Positions 56,500-64,000 of a stretch of DNA of 64,000 nucleotides are shown in pieces (position 1 is the first letter of the stretch; every line of letters begins with the position of its first letter). Position numbers and translations under genes: made by a program. The DNA lies in contig OX335660.1 in NCBI GenBank assembly GCA_946894095.1, positions 9,119,001-9,183,000 of the forward strand. The letters are read 5' to 3'. The stretch comes from Incurvaria masculella. Lineage: Eukaryota; Arthropoda; Insecta; Lepidoptera; Incurvariidae. The notes under the pieces are model-generated. The model saw only the letters and a program-made list of their open reading frames with translations, had not been told where the DNA came from and ran no database searches.

Positions 56500-56715
56500 A
56501 ATTCCCATAGATTTGTGTCCTTTGTTTTTTATTTTCATGGGAGACGCAGGGTGGGCCCGACATTGCGAGAATGGCGGGCGCACGCTGGGAATTGACATTT
56601 GTGGAGACGGTATCGCACCCCGGTGCGAGCTCGGCTGTCACTTGTGCGAACCGTCAAACGTCAAACGTCAGGGGCGCGAGGGGAGACGCCGCGGCGGCGG
56701 CGGTGGCTCTAATTT
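56500..56715. promoter_or_regulatory. CG-rich block
   Basis: GACATTGCGAGAATGGCGGG, GACGGTATCGCACCCCGGTG and GGGAGACGCCGCGGCGGCGG. Also TCAAACGTCAAACGTCAGG, a short direct repeat of CAAACGT. Possible intronic enhancer. Confidence 0.35.
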
Positions 56716-57519
56716 CTAAATCGCTCATTGTCGTTTATTATCTTGATTTGTAAGGTAAAAGGTATTTCTAAATGCGAATCGTTGGGAATCTGAAAGTCTC
56801 AAGTGCAGTAGGTATTAATGTGGACTGATAATCATATATTTCCCATGATCAGATACGTTAAATCAGAACTTAGACCGGAGTTCGTTTTCTTAAAAAAATT
56901 TAGGCGTTTTTTGTGGAATTATTTCCCATTGCCGACGTTAATTTCTCAACTATTTATTTTATATTTTCAATTAGTCGAAGTGACTATTATGAATACTTTT
57001 ATAATAGTATCATCTCAGGTCCGGGCACATTTCATCCGGCGAATAGGCCTAGAAATTCAGATAGGTAACGCAGCTAGCATTTTATCACATACATTTCGTA
57101 CGATATAATGCTAATACTATCCATCCAAGCATCTAGTCTCCATCATTTTAATCACCTAAGGCTAAATTAAAATTACCCTTAAGATTGTGGATATAAAAAT
57201 ATAATATTTTATTGAAAGGACAGAAGCTCAGTATTTTGCAGAGATATAAAAATGTTTGGTATTTTGTATCATCTCGTCCTTTCGAGTTGCTTTCACTCTT
57301 GCTGCACCTTCAACAAAATAAACCAAAATTGAATGTATTTGTATTTTTTTAACATACAATAAATAACATACAAAAAAACACTGCCCCATTATCAAAAAAA
57401 TCTGCACAATAAAATACAAAAAGTTGACTTCCAATCCCACGGAATTTCAATCAAAGCAAATACCGTTTAATGCCCGGTGTGTATTACCATATCTAGAACA
57501 ACAATAAGTGCAAGATCGC
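56716..57519. other. AT-rich intron DNA
   Basis: Nothing recognised; the 96-codon frame at 56818-57108 has no domain. Confidence 0.4.
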
Positions 57520-57690
57520 CCGCTCTCACCGCGCGCCGCCGCCCCTCAAATCAAATATTATTTTTTAGTAATTGGCACCCCTGCCGGCGCGCGCCGCTTG
57601 ACTCTAGCGGAGTGCACTCGGAGGAATTGTTCTCGAAGCCTGAATCCCTCAGGGTCGCCGAGGAGCTGCACCGAGTGTTTGGATTTTAAT
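57520..57690. promoter_or_regulatory. CG-moderate block
   Basis: CACCGCGCGCCGCCGCCCCT and CCTGCCGGCGCGCGCCGCTT. Overlapping frames of 62-83 codons lie on both strands. No protein recognised. Confidence 0.25.
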
Positions 57691-57762
57691 GGAATAATGG
57701 CGAGTCGGGAAAGTTGCTCCTTTTTCTTTAAGAGGAAATTCCCCAATCAACTGACATAGTTT

Positions 57763-58085
57763 TTTAGGGTTCCGTACCCAAAGGGTGAAAACGGAACCCT
57801 ATTACTAAGCCTCCGCTGTCCGTCCGTCCGTCCGTCCATCCGTCCGTCCGTCCATCCGTTCGTCCGTCACAGGGCTGTATCTCAGTAACCGTAAGAGATA
57901 GACAGCTGAAATTTTCACAGACTGTGTATTTATTTTGTCGCTATAACAACAAATAGGTAAAATTAACAAATAATTAAAATTAAAGGGGGCGTCCATACAA
58001 AAAACGTGATTTTTTTTGTTCAATCTTTTACGATGGAACGGAACCCTTCGTGTGCGAGTCCGACTCGCACTTGGCCGGTTTTTTG
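57763..58085 (-). repeat. Dispersed GACG-type lepidopteran repeat, copy 3
   Basis: Reverse orientation: AGGGTTCCGTACCCAAAGGG, TTACTAAGCCTCCGCTGTCC, a (GTCC)n run at about 57820-57868, CACAGGGCTGTATCTCAGTA, TTGTCGCTATAACAACAAAT and CGAGTCCGACTCGCACTTGG at its far end. Confidence 0.85.
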
Positions 58086-58785
58086 CAATTTAGGTACTGT
58101 GGTGTGGACTGTGCATTTTCGAGTTAACATATTTTTTCCGCGCAAAATACAACAAATCATAAACATACGATTGAAGATTTTGACTAATGATTCTTTATAA
58201 ATATAGTCAACAAGGAAAAAATGTATTTTATTTTTTTCTGTTTAGTACCTAGAGTCTTGTCGATACAAATTTCAAATTGATCATGATTTGAAAATGTACA
58301 CATAATTTACTCGAATCGACTTTTTTCCGCAAGATCACTTTACATCTAACTTTGTTTTTTACCGTTTTTTTAAAAATAAAAAATACAATCATACGCCATA
58401 TGCCGCGCTTTACATAAAAAAAACCAGAGCGGATCCGGGTACCACAGCTACAAAATATTAAAAGAGCAAGCACTAAACTTTTTCAATTTTAACATTCACT
58501 TCAGCCGTGAAGCAAGCAGAAAGTAGAAATTTTATTGATAGCTAATGTTTTAAAATATTTGTATTTTTATGATAATATATATTATGTTATGATACAAATC
58601 TACATATATTTTGTAAACTGCCCATAAGACCATGCTGCCCATTCTTGCTTGCTCGATTCTTCGTACAAATCACACGCATTAGGAATACGTAGATTTCTTC
58701 CTAGTTATCCGGAACCCCTTCCCCCAGGGTGCAACAAACAGTTTCTCGATGACGATCTAGCCAATTTATCAGGAGCAAAGGGGAG
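58086..58785. other. AT-rich DNA with a retroelement-terminus word
   Basis: CAGAGCGGATCCGGGTACCA then CAGCTAC at about 58424 is the inverted match of 39028. ACGCCATATGCCGCGCTTTA at about 58393 matches 15233. Otherwise nothing. Confidence 0.4.
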
Positions 58786-59097
58786 AGTGGGGCCAAAAGA
58801 CCACACGGACGGTCGAGACGGCGGGACACCCAATTACCGGCGCCCCGCGGCTCGAGCGTTTTGTTTTCTTTTGGTCTCTTAACCCTGTGTGAGAAAAGAA
58901 AACTATTGTTTTGCTTGGAGTGGGAAGAAATTGGCGACGCGACGTTTCTTGCTTGACTTCGGCGATCCCTAAGCTGGCGCTATTTTGAAGCTGCATACTG
59001 GGTGTAAACGAATTCTCAAGGGATTTGTAGCGTCCGCCGCGCCGCCTTATGACGTAACGATACCAGGGGCGAGATTATCTTTTTGCATTGAGTGCGA

Positions 59098-59277
59098 GAC
59101 AAGGACGCAACGGCATCGCTCCCAGCAAGGTGCGAGCGAGATGCTGCACCGGATCTCGGCACTGGTGCACAAACAGCGCCGTTTGAGTTAAATTCGTTAG
59201 ACACAAGACAAGGACGCAACAGCAGCGCTCCCAGCAAGGTGCAAGCGAGATGCTGCACCGGATCTCGCCACTGGGGC
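59098..59277 (+). repeat. Two-copy direct repeat, 71 bp at 109-bp spacing
   Basis: GACAAGGACGCAACGGCATC, GCTCCCAGCAAGGTGCGAGC and GAGATGCTGCACCGGATCTC at 59098-59168 recur with five or so changes at 59207-59277. The block is GC-rich. Confidence 0.85.
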
Positions 59278-60103
59278 CTTAGCGACGCCGATTGGGAATG
59301 TCGAAACACGCGGCAATCCTCCGCCGCGCCGCCCGCGGGAGACGGGCAGAAGCGGGCAGCACCTTGAGACGCACGGTCGCGCCACGTGCTCCGACGAGTG
59401 CGGGTCCCGAGGCCGCGGAGTCAGGCGACATGAACAAAATGTGAAAACTTTCGCTCCCAAAAGTTGGTTGAGCTGTCCGCGTATCACCCTTCGCGAATAT
59501 CGGTGCGCCCGCCGTGCCGCCGTGTTCCGTATCCGTGTGAGCAGCCGGGCGTGATCTACTTCGAGGCCACACCCACGCCTTCCGATGTCTTCAGCCCGTG
59601 GACCAGCAGCCACAGCTTCCGCCGTGCCCTGTCACAGTCGCCGGTCCGACATCTTCAACACGTAGACCCACCACCACAGCGTCGCCGTACGCCTGCTGGA
59701 TCCCCGCACGGTACCTATACTCTAACGCCAGCCCCCCCGTAGAAATCTACGATGAAACCGCAAAGAGCGTCTATCAGGACCACCCATTGAAGCAGGACAC
59801 CGCCCATTCGACTACGCACGACCTCGGACCCACCCCGAGCTCCCGGCATGGAACCCCGGCCATTTGGATATTAGGTTAGGCTAAGGCCGTGTTAGAACAC
59901 CGCCTTGATTGTTAATTATTTATAGTCTTCTTTGTGCTTCTAAATATAGGCTATTTTAGGTAGATGGTTAGATCGCCACAGCCCAATTTTCTTAATTTGT
60001 AGGTGTCTTAAATAGGACAATGCCAGGGTGTATTTTTGATTGTCTGTTTGTGTTTTGTGCCTCAAATGGTCTATAATTTATTACATTTTTTTTTTGTACC
60101 TAC
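59278..60103. other. GC-rich block to AT-rich flank of the retrotransposon
   Basis: 58790-59880 is GC-rich with frames open on both strands (90-138 codons). None shows a nameable protein domain; the frame at 59464-59879 region reads Pro/Ser/Thr-rich. It may be a decayed element or an island. 59880-60103 is AT-rich and flanks the LTR. Confidence 0.3.
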
Positions 60104-60410
60104 TGTAGTCTGTTAATTCGCTATTCATCGATTCCCTACAAATCCACCCATTCCCAACCTGTGAACAGTCTCCCCCACACGCTGCAGAGCTGCCACCAAG
60201 TACATTCATGAGATCCCTCCTCTACACATCACACTTTATACACCGGCGTAACCACCTGGATATCTTGTAGCCTAATTAGATTACAACGAACCACCGGAAG
60301 ATCCCTGGGCCCTTGAAACCCTATATATGTCTGTCGGTCTGTCCGTGGCAACCACTCCTACTTACTCATTTCTTCTAATGCATCACACCCTTTAAATTAA
60401 CAAGGCTACA
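60104..60410 (+). mobile_element. Candidate 5' LTR of a Ty3/gypsy element
   Basis: A 307-bp segment begins TGTAG and ends CTACA, short inverted ends of the TG...CA kind. It carries TATATA at 60322-60327 and an initiator-like ACTCATTTC about 40 bp on. A primer-binding-like sequence follows two bases after its end. The 3' LTR is beyond the window, so the boundary is unconfirmed. Confidence 0.6.
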
Positions 60411-60412
60411 AT

Positions 60413-60427
60413 TGGCACCCGAACTGG
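60413..60427 (+). other. Candidate primer-binding site
   Basis: TGGCACCCGAACTGG starts two bases after the LTR end. TGG at the start fits pairing with the CCA end of a tRNA. The priming tRNA is not identified. Confidence 0.55.
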
Positions 60428-61197
60428 TTTATTTTAATTTCCTATTTGTATATATTAATTATATTTATTTTATTATGGTACGCCTCACTTGTTTTATACA
60501 CTACAAATTAACTCTCCATTTCAGCCCTGACGGTAAGCAAATAGCGAATTAACAAAACTGAATATTAAATGTGTCAATAACGAGTTGTGTCCACCAACGT
60601 AATAGGTATATAGGTACTTACGCACGTTATTTCATTTTAGAATATCGAGTCTTGCAATAGCGCACGAAGGCGGTAACTCTCGCTCTTATAGGTGTGCACT
60701 GTTTCCTTAGGTTTTTAGGTCATCATATATTGGAAGCCGAGAGCAGAGCATATTCTTTGTCTTTCTCTCATTTCTTATAAATATAGCTTATAGCACGTTG
60801 CGCGTGGACAAATCGCGAGCACGTGAGCACGCGACCGGCCAGTCCCGCGATCCGGAACTTCTTGGGTTAGTATGAAACAACGAAATATAAAAAACTGAAA
60901 TGTGCTGTTTCATTTAAGTGTATAATTTTATGTGTTCTTGATGCTTATGTATTGTGTGTGTAAATAACGTGTGTGAAATTTTTTTTTCTTCTCGCTTTAT
61001 TCTCTTGCGTTGAACACGAAGGTTATATTTGGAAGTCAGGTTAACTACGTGCTTATTGTTAATCACTCGTTAAAACAAACCTTAATCTGTAGTTATCAGG
61101 CTTTCGTCTCGTTCGATCTAGTCGCGTGTCGCGTTAACGGAAATTTACGTAATTTTTTTTTAACTCATTTTAAGTAAGTTATTATAGGTACTACAAA
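60428..61197 (+). other. Retrotransposon 5' leader
   Basis: About 770 bp of untranslated leader between primer-binding site and gag. ATAGCGAATTAACA at 60541-60554 is the exact inverse of TGTTAATTCGCTAT in the LTR at 60111-60124. Confidence 0.6.
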
Positions 61198-62541
61198 ATG
61201 GAAAGCCAGGACCATTCCGTGTGCATTGACATGCCAGAGGACCAATTAATGATGTATGACAATCAATCCATAAATTCACAGTCGGAGGTTAATGTTGTAA
61301 CACGTAGTGGTGGTGATTATGGACCCAGTTTTTTTTCCTTGGATAACGATTCCAACCAGTCATCTTCAAGTACCGTGGTAAAACCAGAAGGTCTCCACGA
61401 AAATTGTGTGTTCAACAAACATTACTACAACTTATCGTCCTGGAATCTAAAATATAGTGGTGAAACAGATGTACGTGAATTCATTGCCCGTGTCGAAGAG
61501 CTTACTTATGCGCGGAAATCTAACTATGACATCGTACTGAGATGTTTCATTGATTTGTTGTCGGGCACTGCTTTGAAATGGTTCCGTACCGTGAGGGATG
61601 GAGTTACGAATTGGGACCAGCTTAAGAAAGCCTTGTTAGAGGAGTACGATAATATCGACTACGTTTTCGACACGGAATCCCGTATTCGCTCGTTAAAACA
61701 AAAACCTAACCAGAAGTTGTCAGATTTTGTAACAGATGTGAATGATTTGGCAAATAAAATCAAGGGTCAAATTTCCGATATCATGCTTTTCGAAATAATA
61801 AAACGAAATATGTTACCTAAGTACAATCAATGTCTGATTTACGGTACGATTAAAAATACTTGCGACCTTCTGGCGTATGGTAAGAAAATTGAACGTTTTA
61901 ATAATGAGGCCCCCTTCAGTAATATCAAATCAGAGGTGTCCAAAGTTAACAGTTATATTCCTAAAGCCGAGACAGTGTCGACTTCAAACGCAAACGCTTG
62001 TCTCAAATGTAAAAATACGGGCCATTCTTTTAAAAACTGCCCGAATATTTTAATACCTATCTGCTTTGACTGCGGCAAGCTAAATGTCACGTCCAAAAAT
62101 TGTCCCACATGTGCCGCGAAAGGTAACCAAAATTCGAGGTCTACGCCTCAGCCCCACTCTCGGTTCACATCTCGTGCTGAAGCGTCACACCAACGCAGCG
62201 GACAACAATACCCGCCGTGGTATAACAATAATGCAGGCCAATTTAGTGTTAGGCAACAGAATCCTCCAACTTATATTAACAACGCCAACAATAACAATTT
62301 TAATGGCGGTCAATATCCTCGTTTTAGGCCAGTCTATTCAGGCCAATACAATAACTCTTACCGCCCTAGGGGTCAGCAATACCGACCTTATTTTCCGAAC
62401 GCGAGTCACCCCCCGGCGACTCACTTTCACTCATCGAACTACGCCGATAGCGCGCGCGAGCTGCCGCATAACAATATTCGAGCGATCGAGGCCCCCCCAT
62501 CCCCCCCTCAATCTTCCGCTTCTCATACAAAAAACGGGTAA
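61198..62541 (+). CDS. Ty3/gypsy-type Gag polyprotein (intact, 447 codons)
   Basis: Structural protein that would form the element's cytoplasmic particle and bind its RNA. ATG at 61198 follows TACAAA. The N-terminal 70 residues are acidic and Ser/Asn-rich. A retrotransposon Gag capsid region spans about residues 75-235 (ALKWFRTVRDGVTNWDQLKK, then LKQKPNQKLSDFV). A CCHC zinc knuckle, CLKCKNTGHSFKNC, starts at residue 268. A second, CFDCGKLNVTSKNC at 289, has Val where the His ligand is expected. The C-terminal 120 residues are rich in Asn, Gln, Tyr, Pro and Arg, fitting nucleic-acid binding. No stops or frameshifts, so the copy looks young. Pol overlaps its end in the -1 frame. Confidence 0.9.
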   Translation: MESQDHSVCIDMPEDQLMMYDNQSINSQSEVNVVTRSGGDYGPSFFSLDNDSNQSSSSTVVKPEGLHENCVFNKHYYNLSSWNLKYSGETDVREFIARVEELTYARKSNYDIVLRCFIDLLSGTALKWFRTVRDGVTNWDQLKKALLEEYDNIDYVFDTESRIRSLKQKPNQKLSDFVTDVNDLANKIKGQISDIMLFEIIKRNMLPKYNQCLIYGTIKNTCDLLAYGKKIERFNNEAPFSNIKSEVSKVNSYIPKAETVSTSNANACLKCKNTGHSFKNCPNILIPICFDCGKLNVTSKNCPTCAAKGNQNSRSTPQPHSRFTSRAEASHQRSGQQYPPWYNNNAGQFSVRQQNPPTYINNANNNNFNGGQYPRFRPVYSGQYNNSYRPRGQQYRPYFPNASHPPATHFHSSNYADSARELPHNNIRAIEAPPSPPQSSASHTKNG

Positions 62542-64000
62542 ACGCACCGGCGACTTATACCTCCTCGGAAGAATGGCATGACTGGTTAAAATTTGTTCAT
62601 GACTTTCCGAAAGTTAGCCCGGTGCTATCAAACCAACATGGCGATAGGAGGCCTTACGTTCATTTCAAGTTAAATAATAAGGATTTTACAGCTCTATTAG
62701 ATAGTGGAGCCGAGATAAATGTGTTTGGTAATAATTCACATCTTGAAATACTGAATATGGGATATACTTTAGACAAGTCCAAAATTTGTTCCGCCTCTAC
62801 GGCAGACGGGACTAAACAATTTAGTCCAGGCTCAATCCATTGCAATATCGTGGTCGACGGCATTGAAATTCCACTTACTTTTGAAGTTATTCCAGAAATT
62901 AAATCTGATTGCATTTTAGGCACAGAATTTTGGGAAAAGTCCGGTCTATCAAAAAAAATTTCCGGCTGTATAAATAAAAAAATCACTTTCTCCATTCCGT
63001 CAGAATTTCAGATTTCTTCATTAAACATTGATGGGGCCATTAAAAAAATTAAAGATATTATTTCCAGCTTAGATATCATTAAAAGTAAAATTTCTAGCTT
63101 TAACAGCCCCCGTTCGAGCAAACATTATAAGTTGTTGGATGAATCACTTACTAAGTTATTGTTAGCTTTGGACGACATTCCGTCTAATAATAACCCGGAC
63201 ATTAAGTCGGCCCGCAAAATAGCCGTCGCTTCTGTGCAAGAGTCAATAGATGTCTTAGAACGCAAAGCGTATCGGCCGAATTCTCCCCCGCCCACCCTCC
63301 CTACGTACGTGCCGCTCGCGTCGGTCGGTGAAACCAAGCCTTCTTCCGGAGCGCTCAATGCCACACATCGCGCTCAGAGCGCACAGCCCCCGCATTCTGT
63401 TTCTAACGCGCAACAGCTGCATTCTATTTCTAACTCGAGTAATTGTAAACTTTCTCCAGATGAACAATTAATATTAAATAAAACGATAGAAAAGTTTGAG
63501 TCCATATCTTTTGAAAAATGTGGCCTAGGTCGAACGCATCTTCTTGAATATGAAATTGATACGGAAGGTCCTCCAATCAAACAAAGGTTCTATCGCATGT
63601 CACCCTACAAACAAAAGTTAGTGGACCAATTAATAGATGAAATGATAGACTTGGATGTTCTGGAACCATCATCGTCACCCTGGGCCAGTCCTGTGTTAGT
63701 AGTACCCAAGAAGGACAACTCCTTCCGCCTTTGCATGGACTCTCGTAAACTAAACGCTGTTACAAAAAAATGTAGTTATCCTCTCCCTCGCATAGATAAC
63801 ATTCTTGATAATTTAAAGGACGCAAAATATATTTCTTCCATTGACTTATCTAAGGCATTTCTTCAGCTCCCTCTGGCAGAATCGGCTAAGGAAAAGACAG
63901 CGATTATCTCACAGGGCCGAGGCTTATTACAATTTAAGGTGGTCCCTTTTGGGCTATCTAACGCACCCCAGAATTTACAGCGCCTGGTCGATGCGTTACT
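62472..64000 (+). CDS. Ty3/gypsy-type Pol, protease and reverse transcriptase (truncated by the window)
   Basis: Enzymes for polyprotein cleavage and RNA-to-DNA copying. The frame, -1 to gag, opens after a TAA at 62469-62471 and has no stop to the window edge. Protease: LLDSGAEINVFG (from 62694, catalytic Asp in DSG) and ILGTEFW about 75 residues on. Next comes a long Ser/Pro-rich linker of about 200 residues (62950-63560). Reverse transcriptase: PSSSPWASPVLVVPKKDN, FRLCMDSRKLNAVT, YPLPRIDNIL, SIDLSKAFLQLPL (first catalytic Asp) and KVVPFGLSNAPQNLQRLVDA. The YxDD box, RNase H and integrase would lie downstream. YPLPRID and the motif order place it in Ty3/gypsy rather than Copia or BEL. Pol probably starts by frameshift, not at an ATG. 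Confidence 0.9.
62529..62535 (+). other. -1 ribosomal frameshift heptamer A AAA AAC
   Basis: The gag frame reads ACA AAA AAC GGG TAA. The last A of ACA plus AAA AAC is the canonical X XXY YYZ slippery site A AAA AAC, two codons before the gag stop. Pol is open in exactly the -1 frame from 62472. The following sequence (GCACCGGCGACTTATACCTC and on) would have to supply any stimulatory structure. Confidence 0.75.

Noticed and set aside
59197..59879. GC-rich ORFs on both strands as coding exons
   Set aside because: Overlapping open frames on both strands are expected from GC-rich composition. No motif was recognised.
56045..60103. Next paired-domain exon (YYETG start) downstream of the array
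   Set aside because: I looked on the plus strand for the expected codons and did not find them; the exon is probably beyond the window.

Overview
The window is animal nuclear DNA, most probably from a moth or butterfly. The only confident host coding sequence is one exon of a Pax6-type gene (twin of eyeless, toy) at about 55.19-55.41 kb on the + strand. The repeats, as far as I recall their families, are of lepidopteran type: elements bounded by AACCGACTTC, elements with GACG runs starting GGCCAAGTGCGAGTCGG, tRNA- and 5S-derived SINEs, and RTE-type LINE tails with short-repeat ends. There are no prokaryotic gene arrays. Nearly all of the AT-rich DNA is intronic or intergenic, as expected around a developmental regulator with very long introns.

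Layout. 0-6 kb: SINE pieces, the 3' end of an RTE-like LINE, a short Penelope-like element with its GIY-YIG endonuclease region, inverted flanks and a 14-bp target duplication, a worn LINE endonuclease relic, two 5S-derived SINEs and a small inverted-repeat element. 6-43 kb: AT-rich sequence with scattered SINEs, MITE-like elements, an RTE tail, two copies of a GACG-type repeat, a tandem duplication near 29.4 kb, and about 15 short GC/CpG-rich islands that may be promoters or enhancers. At 43.19-43.31 kb a TATA box, an ATG and a strong splice donor form a candidate first coding exon, possibly of toy. 44-55 kb: a MITE family with long terminal inverted repeats in two opposite copies, more SINEs (one carrying a perfect 37-bp hairpin) and LINE-like remnants.

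55.19-56.05 kb holds the paired-box exon followed by four extra, partly decayed copies of its 3' two thirds plus the first bases of its intron, at an exact 144-bp period. 56-60 kb: more GC-rich blocks, a GACG-type repeat on the - strand and a short duplication. 60.10-64.00 kb: the 5' part of an apparently young Ty3/gypsy LTR retrotransposon. It has a candidate LTR, a primer-binding site, an intact gag, a canonical -1 slippery heptamer, and a pol frame open to the window edge (protease, then reverse transcriptase).

The strongest unusual signals are the 144-bp pseudo-exon array directly behind the toy paired-box exon, and two SINE types (5S rRNA-derived and tRNA-derived heads) that share one body and tail and account for most of the repeats in the window. 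No searches were run. Family names rest on motifs read by eye.
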